Assembly (NCBI GenBank): GCA_963575745.1 | Contig: CAUYUJ010000725.1 | Span: 269,501-333,500, forward strand | DNA: 64,000 nt | Origin: Prorocentrum cordatum | Lineage: Eukaryota; Sar; Dinophyceae; Prorocentrales; Prorocentraceae | Direction of reading: 5' to 3' | Position numbers and translations under genes: made by a program | Notes under the pieces: generated by a model | Database searches by the model: none | Told to the model about the DNA's origin: nothing | What the model saw: only the letters and a program-made list of their open reading frames with translations | In this document: positions 11,756 to 22,944 of the stretch, in pieces | How the letters are laid out: each line of letters opens with the position of its first letter | Numbering within the stretch: the stretch's first letter is position 1

Positions 11756-11989
11756 TAGCGCGCTCCGCGCGCCAGGGAGGGGGGAACTGCAATATCTAGA
11801 GCGGACACGGGTGACACACGCTCATCCGTCGTTCCCGTTACTGACTGTGGAAGCCCCCCCCTCTCCCGGCGACGCTGGACCCCCTGTGAGCTGACCCTTT
11901 TCGTCCTTCTCCTTTGCCCTGCCCTCCTCCCTCTGCCTCCTCCCGCTTCTCATCCTCTTCCCGCCTTCCTCGTCCTCCCGCTCCTCCAC

Positions 11990-12190
11990 CAGGGAGGGCC
12001 CCGTGGCCCGGGACCATCCCCCGAGCTGCCCCCCGACTCCCTGGCGCGCCAACCCCGACATCCGCCGATGTGATTTGCGCAGTCCGCGGCCCCAGAAGTC
12101 CCGACCGCACGCCCAGGGCCAGCGGTTCGCTCCGGGTCCGTCGTTGACGGCCCCGGGGGCCGACGGGTGGCCCCAGGTGCCGAGATCGAG
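11990..12190 (-). repeat. dispersed ~145-bp repeat family, reverse copy
   Basis: On the minus strand: CTCGATCTCGGCACCTGGGG, GGACCCGGAGCG, GCGGTCGGGACTTCTGGGGC and CATCGGCGGATGTCGGGG, in the same order as the copy at 5.15 kb. Confidence 0.6.
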
Positions 12191-12261
12191 GCAGAGGCAG
12201 AACCGACGGTCGAGCAAGGCAGGTCGTCGGAGGTCTGGGGCCCCAGCCCGCCAAGAGGAGC

Positions 12262-12395
12262 GAAGCTGGAGAGCGCGCTGACAGAGAAGCTCGACGCCCA
12301 GATGGCCAAGGCCACGAAGCTGGCGGCCGAGCTCGCCACCGTGAGGGAGCGCGAGGCGAGGCTGGCCGGCGACCTGTGCAGGACCCACGAGCAGG
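12262..12395 (+). CDS. exon-like block, coiled-coil protein (unknown)
   Basis: The plus frame reads AKLESALTEKLDAQMAKATK and then LAAELATVREREARLAGDL. This is the clearest coiled-coil block in the window, with Leu/Ala at a and d positions over about five heptads. It sits next to a dispersed repeat copy, consistent with an intron border. Same strand as the blocks at 4.94, 6.29, 6.83, 13.26 and 15.01 kb. Confidence 0.5.
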
Positions 12396-13116
12396 ATCGG
12401 CCCGTGCTAAGGTTACGTCGGGCATGTCCCTCTACAGGAGGAGTGTTCAAAGACAGTCGAACAATCGTCTGGGGACTTCGACTACGTTTTGCTACGCGAC
12501 CCAATGCTAAGGGGGTGTCGCCTCTGGGGGGTGGCGGGGCGCCTGTGCATTCTGCCGCCGCGTGTTCCCCAGATCAGGGGCGACGATGGGGGGGGATAGG
12601 CTCAGAGAGGAACGCGACGCCCCCCAGTCTCCCGTGGATCGCCGACAGGTGCCAGGTAGCCCCACCCCGCACATGTCGGATTTGCCATCGGGGTCGTATC
12701 ACCGATCTGTCGGCGATGTATCGCCAGTTCCAGCTCGGTGCTGCTTCCCCTGATCGGGTGCCGCCTACGGTCGAGGCATTCGTTAGGGAATGTGCCAAGG
12801 AGGCTTCAGACCCTTGAGGATTCCTTACCTGATGAGGTCGGTGGTGATACCCATGGCAAATCCACGATTGGAGGTCCAGTGGTTTTTGTTAGACCCTGGA
12901 CTTTTTCTCCAATGCTTCCTTATCCAATGCCCATCACCAGAAGGTTTTGCCGTTTTGCCAGAATCGTGCTGTTGTTTCGGCACATGGGCGCGGGAATCTG
13001 CAGTGCAGCTCTGGCGTTCCGGCGTGACGCTTCCCGGCTTGGATGCTGCTTTGTTGCTTCTGGCCGCAGGTTGCCCACTTTCGGGCGGCTGGCAAAGGAG
13101 GATGACCCAAATGGGG

Positions 13117-13166
13117 TGTGAAGAAAAAGGCCCTGAAGAGGCCCTTTAAGGCCCTTTTCTTCACCC
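13117..13166. other. strong hairpin (inverted repeat)
   Basis: GTGTGAAGAAAAAGGCCCT is followed after about 12 bases by its near-complement AAGGCCCTTTTCTTCACCC. This could be a terminator-like hairpin or a small fold-back element. No adjacent gene makes a role clear. Confidence 0.6.
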
Positions 13167-13261
13167 ACGGCACTCTGCTGACACGAGACGTGCGGCACTC
13201 GGGTCATCGGCTGTCCGCGGCCCTCTCCCTCCGCCTTCCTCCTCCTCTTCCCCTCTCCCAG

Positions 13262-13335
13262 ACAAGTAGGAGCTCAGGCCGAGCCTGACCTGCTGTCTCA
13301 GGTCCGCAAGTCGCTTCGCGAGGAGGCCGAGCAAG
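13262..13335 (+). CDS. exon-like block with good splice borders
   Basis: A pyrimidine tract CTCCTCTTCCCCTCTCCCAG gives a textbook acceptor. The open frame then reads QVGAQAEPDLLSQVRKSLRE and EAEQ up to a GT donor at 13336. The helical, charged sequence fits the other blocks on this strand. It starts in phase 2 and ends in phase 1, which does not match the phase of the 15.01 kb block, so other exons or a different gene must lie between. Confidence 0.45.
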
Positions 13336-14362
13336 GTCCCAACAAGCGATCTTCTGAAGGCTCGGGCTAACCTGCATCTGACGGGAAAGACAGTCCGCTT
13401 TCTATTTCAGACTTGAGTTGAGGCTTAGGTTCAGGTGATCGTTTTTGGTATTCAATGTTTTGCCGATCGGCGAGGGACCCCCCACCCCACCCCATCCCCA
13501 ATGGAGTAGATCTTTGCTGTTTTTTGGCGCCTGTTTCAAGCGGGTGGAGTCTCCCCCAGAGGCAGCACTCTTGCAAACAGTCGCACTAAGCAGAGGTCTG
13601 GAGCCAGACCCCCCCCCCCCTCCCCCCCTCTTTCCGCCCAGTGTCGAAGCGCCGGATAAAAAAAACGCTCGCCGGGGGCGCCCGGAAAAAAAAAAACACA
13701 CAAAGACGCGCTGGGGCCCAGACAACAGCAGGCCCCGCCATCGGCCAGAGAGGAGGCCTCCCCCCCACGAGGGCAGCGCCGCCCGCTGCCGCTCCGCGGC
13801 GCCCGGGCCCGCCCGCCCCGCCCGCGGCGGCCCCGCTTCCGCGGCGAGAGCCGAGCCCTGCCCTCGCCGATCCCCGACTCGGGCAGGCCCGAGGGGCTCG
13901 AGGGGCGGCGGGGGGGAGTCGGGGCTCGGGATCCGTCGAGCGCGCGGCGAGGTCCGAGCACGTGCCCCCCCCCCCCCGCCTCGCAGCGATTCCGGAGGGT
14001 CGGTGCCTGGTGGCGGCGGGGTTCGGGTGCCGTCGCCTGCCCATCGGAGGGGCCTGGGCCCTCCGCCAGCCACGGCCCCGCCGACCCCCGTCCGAAATCG
14101 AGGTTCCAGGATCGAAGCTCCGGGTGCAGGAGGAGGAAGAGGAGGAGGAGGAGGGACCGAGCTGGCCAGAACCGATATCAGATCGGATCGATCGGATCGA
14201 CATGGGCCCTGTAAAACCCCTCCTTTTCCTGTCCCCGCCGTGCGTCGGAACGGGCAGCCCCCGCCCGGCCACACCCCACAGGACGCGAGGGCGGAGGCAC
14301 GAAGCGGCGGGTTAGGGCCGCCTTCGGCCCCCGAGGGCCCGCAGCAGTCGCCGTGGGGGAAA

Positions 14363-14556
14363 CTCGGGCGGGCGAAAGGGGGGGATTGGGAAAGGGGGGT
14401 TACGAAATTTGCTGCATGCAGCTGGTTTCGGCCTCACCGAGGGGGCCCATTCCTCGATACATAGCCGCCTCCGGCGCCGGGAGGCGCGGGAAAATCAGCT
14501 ACGTGAGCTGATTCTCAAACCCCCCTTTGCTATCCCCCCCTTTCGCCCGACCCGAG
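14363..14556. mobile_element. inverted-repeat (MITE-like) element
   Basis: Left end CTCGGGCGGGCGAAAGGGGG, and reverse complement of the right end CTCGGGTCGGGCGAAAGGGG. Similarity continues inward through GGGATTGGGAAAGGGGGGTT and GGGATAGCAAAGGGGGGTTT. The interior has AGCTGCATGCAGCT-like palindromes and no ORF. No convincing target-site duplication is seen. Confidence 0.6.
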
Positions 14557-14699
14557 GCGTCCGGAGGGAAACGGGTCCTCAGGCTTTTTTCGCAGTTTTT
14601 TCGGGCTCTCGGGTCCTTCACGGGCACCAGGGCTGCCAGAGAGCGGCTCCGAAGGAAGAGATCTCGTCCTGGGGAAGGCCCCAGGGTCGGGGGCCCTTC

Positions 14700-14850
14700 T
14701 GCCTCAGGACCCGCTTTCCCCATGCTGGACAACAGACCCCAGGGTTGTCAAAAAATTATTCTGGACGAAAAGCTGGCCCTGTGGAAGTCTTCCAAACCTC
14801 CAGGCCTCTTGGGGCCCACGTCCGTCGAAAGATCCGAAGAGTGCCGACTG
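14700..14850 (+). repeat. possible diverged copy of the ~145-bp repeat family
   Basis: Contains CCCCAGGGTTGTC, ATTATTCTGGACGAAAAGC, CTCCAGGCCTCTTGGGGCCC and CGACTGTCTGGGG in the family order, but is clearly more diverged than the other copies. Confidence 0.35.
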
Positions 14851-15010
14851 TCTGGGGAGGCTCCAGGGTCGAAGCTCGAGGTTTTTTGTTGGACGCTGGG
14901 ATACCGTTGGAGTCTGCTTGGGGATCCACTTCCTCGAGGAAGTGGCACTTCCTCGAAGGAGTGGCGGACCCCCCGCCCAGCTGTGACCCCCCTTGGTGGT
15001 GCCCCGCAGG

Positions 15011-15069
15011 AGAAGGCGCTGATCGAGCGCCTCGAGTCCGTTGGCCGGGAGCTGGCGGGGCGGGCCTGA
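15011..15069 (+). CDS. terminal exon-like block with stop codon
   Basis: After CTTGGTGGTGCCCCGCAG the plus frame reads EKALIERLESVGRELAGRA and stops at TGA. It looks like the last exon of a coiled-coil protein, possibly the one whose blocks begin at 4.94 kb. The short length keeps confidence low. Confidence 0.4.
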
Positions 15070-15167
15070 GCGGCAGACCCGATGTGGCGGCCAGCTCGAG
15101 GCACCGGTGCCGATGATCTCAGGTCGCGTGTTAGCGTCAAACGTGTGCCAGGCGATCGCAAACATGG

Positions 15168-15350
15168 ATTAAGGGGGCGTGGATTAGCGACGGGTCCCGT
15201 TTCCATTGGAAATCGCGGATTTGCGCCGCCGATTGAGGCGGCACCGGCCGCATTTTGGGGAGGGCACCTCCCCGGATCCATTGATTTGGCGACCGCGCGC
15301 CAAATCCATGGATCGCTAATCCAGGTTTGCGCGCCCCCGAGCGTGCTTCC
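15168..15350. repeat. imperfect inverted repeat around GATTAGCGA
   Basis: GGGGGCGTGGATTAGCGACG near 15172 is mirrored by GGATCGCTAATCCAGG and GCGCGCCCCC near 15310-15345. The centre has a second small palindrome (GCCGCCGATTGAGGCGGC). Probably a fold-back repeat. Confidence 0.5.
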
Positions 15351-16234
15351 CAGGTCCAGCCACACCGGTAGAACGCCGCTATAGTGTTGGCCCTCAGTGC
15401 GCCACCTGTGTCTTGCGGAAGGGCTTCGGCGGAGAGTCGCACCATGGCGCCGAAGCCGTCCTGTCGGCGGCGACTCGGCTCCATGCCGCGGCCAGGACAG
15501 CGGAGGACGCAGAGGTGCCGAAGGCCTCCCCGGGCACAGCGGGAGAGCCAGGGAGGAGGTTGCAGGCGGGGGGGGAGGAGGCCGCAGGCGGCGCAGCACG
15601 CTCGGGCCGTGCAGATCCTGCGCGTGCGTGCCGGCACGGTGGCGCGAGCACGCGTTCGGAGGAGCATCGGCGGTGGGCGGGCGCGAGGCGCCGATGCTCG
15701 GGACGGTCGAGAGGGGTACGGAGAGAGTGGGCGCAGTGGAGGCCCATGCCAAGAAGCAGCCTGCTTGCCTCCAGGGTGCCCCGGGTTTCTTGGGCTTCGA
15801 TGGTTTTGCTGCGGGAGGCGTGACGTTCCCACACCAAAGATCCATGGACGTCCTGGTGCCTCAGGGTCGGGTTTCTTGTGGAAGGTTTCTTGAGGACTGG
15901 TCTCCACTGTACGATGCCCAACAGCAGTTCCTGTTCATTTTGAACAGGGCTCGCTCTCCGCGCCGCCGCGGACGCTGTTCTTTGAAGACACAACGCCGCC
16001 TGCTCAACAGCGGCCGCTGTCGGTTTTGGACAGCACTTGTTGTTCGGCGTTGTACCCATTTTTCCGTACCCACTTCGGGCGTCCAAAGATGTGTGCGCTC
16101 CGCGATTTTCAACCTGCGAGGCTGGGTCAGCGGGAGGCTGGTGCCTGCGGTCTGGGCGCTCCAGTTGTTTCGATCAGCATCGTTCAGCCGATCCCTATCC
16201 AGGACATGATTGCGTCGTGAAGTCACGACTGGAG
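15351..16234. other. no supported gene
   Basis: All frames are broken or compositionally noisy. A plus-strand stretch near 15750-15900 (including GFLGFDGFAAGGVTFPHQRS) is mildly protein-like, but has no family signal or clear splice borders. Confidence 0.4.
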
Positions 16235-16385
16235 ATTTGTTCCTATTTTCGGCCTCCGTGGGCCCTCACCGGGCCCCAGGGCCGTCAGCAATCGACTCGG
16301 GATGAAAGACTGGTCCCTGGGAAGGGGTCCAGACCTCTGGGGGTCGACGTTGTGGAAGAGTCACGTCGTCGGGGGTCTGGGTCTC
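16235..16385 (+). repeat. dispersed ~145-bp repeat family copy
   Basis: Blocks TATTTTCGGCCTCCGTGGGC, GGGCCCCAGGGCCGTC, GTCCAGACCTCTGGGGGTCG and CACGTCGTCGGGGGTCTGGG follow the family order. Confidence 0.55.
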
Positions 16386-17017
16386 CATCCCCATCCCGAT
16401 CCCCTCCATCTCATCCCCTCAGTTGGGGATGTGGCCCTCAAAGCTCAAATAGAACAGCCTGTATCCCCTATCAAGGAGGGTGAATTGGCCAGCGGGGTCC
16501 CCTTTCCACGCCTGTTGGGATAGGGATCGGTTAAACGACGCTCATCCAAACCGGGCGTTTTCGTCGAGTTCCAGACCCCCGAGCCATCACGGATCGATCT
16601 GGCTCGAGAAATGCTGCAGCTAAATTCGGCCCAATCATCTAGCTCTTGCGCCGAAGACAGGTGGAAGCCCTCAAAGACTGCCGAAGACCGTCAGAAGACC
16701 GCCCAAGACCGACGAAAATGAGGCGAAGAACGCCAGAGGCCTCCGAAGACGGCCCAGGAGCGCGTCACAAAGGGGTCCATGGTCGAACACGTAACATTTT
16801 GTTTCGCGGCGTCGGATCTCGGGGACGAGTGAGGAGTACAGACGGGCTTTTGTGCCTGGAGGCGTGCGCCTCACCGACAAGAGCAGGTCGCGACGCGTTC
16901 GCGAGCCAATTTTCTATACCCATCCCTTGCCCGCCGCCGCCCACCGCTCGTCACTGCTATGATCCCTCTCCACGTGCCCCGGCCTCCGACGGTACGAGTG
17001 GTTCAGGCCGAACGTTC

Positions 17018-17165
17018 GTTCCTCGGTGTCGGCCCTCGGGGGCTGGTCTGGGGCCCCAGGACCGTCACGTTTGGACCCGTGGCGAGAAGATGCCCTCGGG
17101 GAAGCGGTCGGGACCTCGGGCCGCGGCTTGAGCAGACCCCATCGGCGGACGTCTGGGTGGGATTC
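17018..17165 (+). repeat. dispersed ~145-bp repeat family copy
   Basis: Blocks GGTGTCGGCCCTCGGGGGCT, GGGGCCCCAGGACCGTC, GCGGTCGGGACCTCGGGCCG and CCATCGGCGGACGTCTGGG. Best match to the 5.15 kb copy. Confidence 0.65.
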
Positions 17166-17849
17166 CTGGGCTCTTTTCCGCCCGCGCTGTTCGGCCCTCA
17201 TTGTCTTTCTCCATTCGGTTTCAGGTTTGGAGCGGTTTTGACGCAAGTGGTCTTGACCGCTCACCGTTCCAGAATTTTCCTTTGCATGGGGCCGATCGCC
17301 TTGTCTGTCCGGACTTTCAATTGCGGATTCTTGCCAACGAGCAAGCTGCATATGGCGGTAACGTTGGCTGGCCCAGCATCGACTGTTTTTTCTCCCTCCC
17401 AAGTTCTTCACAGGAATGGCACACGTGGGCAATCGGGAGGGTCACCTACCCGAGACATTGATTCTCCTTCAGGCTCCTTTGTGGCAGTGCGTGCGCACTT
17501 TCAAGCGTGGGTGGCAGAGATTGGGAGGGGACAGGCATGCCGAGATGAGGAGGCAAAGGGAGGGGGGGGGTCGAGAAGGAGGGGGAGCACGGGGCAGGGA
17601 GCGGGAGGAGCAGGAACAAGATCTGCTCGAGGAGGGCGGGAGGAGCACGGCGGGGGCGATAGGCCAGCGAGTGCGCAGGGCCGAATGGCACACTTTGCGG
17701 CGCTCGCCCACCCTGGCAGAGCCAGATGCAAATGCACAGCAGGTTCCTCGATATTCGCTTCAACTTGGCCGGGCACACGCCCACGTTGGCACAGACGAAA
17801 ATCGGGGCTCAAGAGACGGGGGTCAATGCAAACGGGGGTCAGCCAGAGC

Positions 17850-17990
17850 GCCGGATCTTGCAGGATCTTGCAGGTCCAGGGTCGCATTGCCCCGGGCTCG
17901 GGTGCAGGACCCTACAGGATCTTGCAGGATCCTTCGCGTTGACCCGTGTTTGGGTGCAGGATCTTGCAGGATTCTGTAAGGCCTGACTAA
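17850..17990. repeat. AGGATCTTGC direct repeats
   Basis: The word CAGGATCTTGCAGGATC and shorter forms recur five or more times with GGGTGCAGGA spacers. No gene is visible between 17.17 and 18.3 kb with confidence. Confidence 0.7.
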
Positions 17991-18354
17991 CCCGGGACTG
18001 GATTGACCCGGGTCAGAAGACATCACAAGAGGGAGTGCAGCTTGCCCACATCAACCACCGTCGTCGTGGACGAAGTCGCCCCGCTCACGAGGATGGAGGG
18101 ATTCAGCAGCCTCGCAGAAGCACAGCTAGCATCGCCGCTGACGCAGCCGCGAGCACAAGAAGCCGAAGAAGCAGGATGATGGGCAGGAGCAGCGGCAGCG
18201 GCACACGGGGCCAGATGTCAACCACGAGTTGGCAGCTCCATTCTGATGCTACCTCCAGATTTCCCCGTTCGGAAGTCCAAGAAGGGCTAGTGTGCGCTGT
18301 CAGATGAGGGTGGAGGGTATTTCCGAAGGGCTTAGGCGGCCCGTCCGCCTTCTC

Positions 18355-18475
18355 TCTCCTCCTTCTCCTCCTCCTCCTCCTCCTCCTCCTCCTCCTCCTC
18401 CTCCTCCTCCTCCTCCTCCCCCTCCCCCTCCCCTTCCTCCTTCTCCTCCTCCTCCTCTTCCTCCTCCTCCTCGCC
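18355..18475. repeat. (CTC)n microsatellite
   Basis: About 110 bp of TCC triplets on the plus strand, followed by a CCTACAG acceptor-like site at about 18498. No convincing exon follows. Confidence 0.95.
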
Positions 18476-18944
18476 CTCCAGTCCTCCGGTCGCCTACAGC
18501 CCCGGGGGAAACCGTCCAGATGATGGTCCCTGCTCGAATGGAAGCCCCCGTCAGGGCCCGACAGCTCGCACCCATACCTATAGCGGCTCCATCGCCATGC
18601 CATTCCCCAGTCCGCCCTTGCGGTTTGAGTGTGTGTGTGTTGTTCGTTCAGCGATAGCGTGCCTCTAGAAGCCCGTCAGAATCAAGAGCTCCTCGAATGT
18701 CACCCCTACTCCCCTACTTCTCCCCCGCATGTCTCTACCCCTCGCCAATGGTGGAGTATAAAGTGTGAGAATAAGAAGAGTAGAGAGGAGGAAGAGGAGG
18801 AGGAGGAGGAGGAGGAGGAGGAGAAGGAGCCGAGTTCCAATGCTCGACGTCGCCACTTCACCGCCCCGCCATCGCCTGCGTCTACCCCGCCCGAGGATTG
18901 CTGGCCACGAGCTCGCCGGGGATTTCGCTTCGAGGGCGCCACAG

Positions 18945-19053
18945 GGCGTCATCCGCGAGATGGCCGAGCTGGTGCGCTGCGAGGGCCCTCGATCACTCTT
19001 CAAGGCCTTCACGGCCACGGCCCGCGGCGTGCCGACTTGCCATGGATGCCGCC
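18945..19053 (+). CDS. possible exon of a mitochondrial carrier (SLC25-type) protein
   Basis: Between a CCACAG acceptor and a GTAAGC donor the plus frame reads GVIREMAELVRCEGPRSLFK and AFTATARGVPTCHGCR. The order 'helix - EG - aromatic/basic - ARGVP' matches the matrix-side helix and EG motif of the carrier repeat, although the usual Gly after the basic residue is Ala. Only one exon is visible and it is flanked by GGA microsatellites. Another membrane or helical protein is possible. Confidence 0.35.
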
Positions 19054-19077
19054 GTAAGCCGAGGGCTCGAGGGGAGG

Positions 19078-19315
19078 AGAGCGGAGGAGGAGGAGGAGGA
19101 GGAGGAGGAGGAGGAGGAGGAGGAGGAGGATGGAGGAGGAGGAGAGAGGAATGGAGGAGGAGGAGGAGGAGGAGGAGGAGGAGGAGGGAGGAAGAGGATG
19201 AGGATGAGGAGGAGGCGGAGGAGGAGGAGGAGGAGGAGGAGGAGGAGGAGGAGGAGGAGGAGGAGGATGGAGGAGGCGGAGGCGGAGGAGGAGGAGGAGG
19301 AGGAGGAGGAGGGTC
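19078..19315. repeat. (GGA)n microsatellite
   Basis: About 235 bp of GGA triplets with GCGGAGG interruptions. It lies just downstream of the carrier-like exon. Confidence 0.95.
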
Positions 19316-19824
19316 CGGGGCCGTCGCGAGGTGCAGGGCACCCGCGGGGGGACCAGCTCGGCGGGGGATCGCGGCCCTGCGAAGTTCGGCGTCTCAGGTC
19401 TGGGGGAGCCTTCGTCGCTGTCCCGAGGCTCTCCAGCTTCCGGGTGTGCTCTCCAGCCGCTGCGGCCCTCGGGGGGCGGGCGTTTTCCCAGGGGGGCCAG
19501 GAGATCGTCGCGAGCGGCCGCCGGAGGCCCGGGCTGTGGCTCGAAAACGACCAGGAGCTTGTTTTCCTTTAGATCCAGGCAAGCTTACTTGCATGGCGTT
19601 CGCCCCCCCCCCCCCCTCTCTCCCCCCTCTCCCCTCTTCAATCGAACACGAGCGTGCAAGTGCCCTTCGACTTGCGTGATTCCCGCACGTCGAATTCTTT
19701 TCGGCTTGCTTCAGACTCAGCCCCCCCCCGTCCATGCAAGCAAACTTGCCCGAATCCAAAGAAAAACAGGCACTGGCTCGAAAACGACCAGGGGCAGCAT
19801 GGCCCGATTGTCGGAGAAGGAAAA

Positions 19825-19963
19825 GGTATTCACACCTCTACCCTTCCTCGATTTCCCCTTGCTGGGCCTCCTGGGAAGCCCTCGTTGCCACCGCCGGATT
19901 CGCCCCGAAATTCGAGTCAGAACGCATCCTGGGAGAGAGCTGGGGGGTAGTGGTATCGGTACC
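19825..19963 (+). mobile_element. MITE-like element, GGTACC family, copy 2
   Basis: Interior blocks CACACCTCTACCCTTC, GGGCCTCCTGGGAAGCCCTC and GAGTCAGAACGCATCC match the 7.58 kb copy. The right end GGTAGTGGTATCGGTACC is intact; the left end is slightly changed (GGTATTCACACCTCTACC). 139 bp against 140 bp in copy 1. Confidence 0.65.
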
Positions 19964-20109
19964 TGTTGGCTTCCCCAGATAGCCCACCCGTCCCAGGAAC
20001 TTGGCATCGCTCGGGCGTGTGCATGACTTTCCTCGGCGAGGACCCTCGAGGAGCGTCTTGACCATCCTGCGGACACAAAAATAGATTGCAGGCGCAGGAG
20101 TACAAGCAA

Positions 20110-20330
20110 AAACCACGAAACCGATATACCGATAAACCGACATCATTTATCGGCTTATCGGTTTATCTGTTCGTCGACCGATAAAACGATCTTTTCATTC
20201 ATATCGGTTTACCGGTCGATAATCGCACGAACCGGTAAACCAATAAACCCGTCCCTTGGGCTTTCAGTTCCGATTGCGTCGACCGGTTTATCGGTTTATC
20301 GGTTTATCGGCGTATTCGACGCGTAGCGCT
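20110..20330. repeat. CCGATAAA / TTTATCGG repeat cluster 1
   Basis: Many copies of ACCGATAAACC and GGTTTATCGG in both orientations, so the cluster can fold on itself. It is AT-richer than its surroundings. A related cluster lies at 24.13-24.48 kb. Confidence 0.85.
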
Positions 20331-20690
20331 GCTCCAGCCCTAATAACATTGCCCTAGCAGCTCGGCCTGCGCCATGGCGTTTAACGCTTGATCGGTTCAT
20401 TCGGTGCGTAGCCACGCCCTTGCCACCACCGCTGAGCCCGTCATTGGTACCCGTTTTCAGTTTTGATTGCGTTTGTCGGTTTATCTGTTTATTCGGTGCG
20501 TAGTCGTGCCCCAGCCCTGAGAACCGCGCCCTAACGCCTCGGCCCGCGCAATTGCGTGTGCTGGCTTATCGATGTATCGGTTTATTCGGTGCGTAGCCGC
20601 GCCCGAACTTTAACTCCGCAGCTCCAACCCTGCAATATCAGCCCTGTTATCGGTCTATCCGCGTCTTCGGGTTCATTCGGGAGGCAGGCG
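20312..20690. repeat. ~90-bp tandem repeat (TTCGGTGCGTAGCC)
   Basis: The block TATTCGGTGCGTAGCCGCGC or a variant occurs at about 20312, 20398, 20490 and 20582, each followed by a CCAGCCCTGA-like block. It overlaps the TTTATCGG repeats, which occur once per unit. Confidence 0.7.
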
Positions 20691-20759
20691 GTTCATCATC
20701 TGTGCTTATTCTGGATCGGTATCTGCCGCCCTGGACAGAGTAGTGAACACTATACGGCC

Positions 20760-21215
20760 AGGGTCAGTGGTTAGTGTTTGGGTCAGGGGTTAGGGGTTAG
20801 GGTTCGGGTTCGGCATTAGGGTTAAGGGTTAGAGTTAGCGCAGGGTGAAGAAATCCCAAAGCGGACTTCTTCAGCACTCTGACGCCGTGGCGCGTCGGAT
20901 GGGTGTAGGGTTTAGGGCTAGGGTTTGGGTGAGGATTCGGGGTAAGGGGTTAGGGTGCAAGGTTATGGTCGAGGTTAAGGTTTAGGGTTAGGGTTAGGGT
21001 TAGTGGTCATGTTTAGCGTCCGCATTCGGGTTAGGGTTAGAGGCTAGGGTTTAGGGGTTAGGATTAGGGATAGGATTCAGGGTTAGGGTAGGGGTTTTGG
21101 GTTAGGGCTTATTTAGGGTCATGGTTATGCTAGGGGTTATGCTAGATGTTAGGATTAGGTGTTACGGTTAGGTGTTACGGCTAGGGTCAGGATTAGGATT
21201 AGGCGTTAGAAATTG
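20760..21215. repeat. degenerate telomere-like TTAGGG repeats
   Basis: GGGTTAGGGTTAGGGTTAG and many variants (GGGTTCGGG, TTAGGATTAGG, GTTACGG) over 450 bp, all with G on the plus strand. An unrelated block at about 20835-20900 interrupts them. Interstitial, since unique sequence continues on both sides. Confidence 0.8.
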
Positions 21216-21748
21216 GAGCGGCGTTTCTTGCCGTGTTCGGCATCCGGGGACCCTCGAATTCGCCCTGGGAGGACGTTTTGGGGGGGCTTTCCGTCCCTCC
21301 GTAAGCGGCCAAAGTCCTGCAGGCGCTGCTGCCGGGGACGTCAACTGGCCAGCATACCGATCCTGGTCTGGCCCATCCTGGCCCAGGATCGGTGCATACG
21401 GGGCGGTGCGTATGTACGGATCTTCTCGCCCTACGGAGCCATAGTGCCCAGAGCGAGAGCTGAGTCTCGAAGTCCCGCAGGCGCCGCTCGTCTTCAGGCC
21501 GATGGTCCCAGGACGTGTCCGTGTGTGTGAATGTGTGTGTGCGTTAGCCCACCTCGGCGGGCCCGCCTCGGCGCTGAGCGGGCGCCTGGCGGGCGGGCGG
21601 CTTCGCCCTCCCTTCCCTTCCCTCCCCCCTCGTGTCGTCCCCTCGTCGTCGTTCCCCCTTTGCCACTGGGCTCCTCCGTGTCGGTAAAAAAAGTGTGTGC
21701 GTTAGCCCACCGATTGTTCACCCTGTTCAGCTCCACTGATAGCACGTA

Positions 21749-21903
21749 CTCCAGATTTCGTAATAAAAGGGAGGGGGTTTGGACCCTCCAAGACAAGCCA
21801 TTTCAGACCCCCCCCCCCCCGTGGGAGAACCCTCCAAAACATCGTCCCCAGACCCCCCCAGGCCCTCCAAGATACCCCCCTCCCTTTATTAGGAAATCTG
21901 GAG
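21749..21903. mobile_element. TA-flanked MITE (Tc1/mariner-like)
   Basis: A 155-bp element with about 33-bp terminal inverted repeats: CTCCAGATTTCGTAATAAAA on the left and, reverse-complemented, CTCCAGATTTCCTAATAAAG on the right, both continuing into GGGAGGGGG. It is bounded on both sides by TA (21747-21748 and 21904-21905), the target-site duplication of Tc1/mariner-type elements. The interior is C-rich and non-coding, so the element would need a transposase in trans. Confidence 0.75.
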
Positions 21904-21984
21904 TATCCTGTGTCAGCCCTCGCTGTAGGTACACCGCCTGCACCGCCTTCAACGGCTTCGGTGGACAAGCACACGTTGGCGCTG

Positions 21985-22130
21985 ACACGCGTTCCCAAAC
22001 ATTCGACGATCTGATTTGTCCAACGCGCGGCCCCAGAGGGCCCGACCCCCTGCATAGGGACGGTGTTTCGTCCCGGAATCATTTTTATTCCCGGGTCCGA
22101 TGACGGGCCCCAGAGGCCAAAATCGAGAGA
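21985..22130 (-). repeat. dispersed ~145-bp repeat family, reverse copy
   Basis: On the minus strand: TCGATTTTGGCCTCTGGGGC, CGGACCCGGGAATAAAAATG, GGGTCGGGCCCTCTGGGGCC and CAGATCGTCGAATGTTTGGG, in family order. Confidence 0.65.
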
Positions 22131-22227
22131 ACACATCAGGATGAACAAATCAGATCCAGTTGCTTGCGGCAAGTTCCGCCATCGTGCTAGCCCAGCATTC
22201 TGGGTGGTGACTGTTCGAGGAGGCACA

Positions 22228-22859
22228 GGAGGCCGTCACATGTGACACCTCGGGTCTCCAGGCTTGGGAGAGAAGTGATGAGATGGGGGATGATGTTGAT
22301 GGTGATGCTGATGATGATAATGATGGTGATGATGGTGGTGCTGGTGATGATGATGCGGCTGATGGTTCTGATGATGCTGCTGATGATGATGAACATGATG
22401 ATGACGACGCTGTTGTTGCTGCTGCTGATAATGATGCTGTCGACGATCACGACGACGATGACGATGATGATAATGATAATGATGATTATGATGATGATGA
22501 GGATGACGGCGACGACGACAATGCTGATTATGAGGTTGCCGCTGGTTATTAAGTTGATGATGGTGATGCTGATGATGATGATGCGGTGGGTGATGATGAT
22601 GATGACGACGGCGATGCTGCTGTTGCTGATGACGATGATGCTGATGATGGTGGTGATGCTGATGGAGTTGGTGGTGGTGATGATGATGGTAATGATGATG
22701 ATGGTGCTGATGATGATGTTAATGGTGATGATGATGATGCTGATGATGATGATATGGTTATGGTGATGATCATGATCATGATGATTATGATGATGATGAT
22801 GATGATAATGATGATGATGCTGCTGCTGCTGATGATGATGATGGTGGTGGTGGTGGTGG

Positions 22860-22891
<32 letters not shown>

Positions 22892-22913
22892 GCGAGGACG
22901 ATGAGGAGGAGGA

Positions 22914-22944
<31 letters not shown>

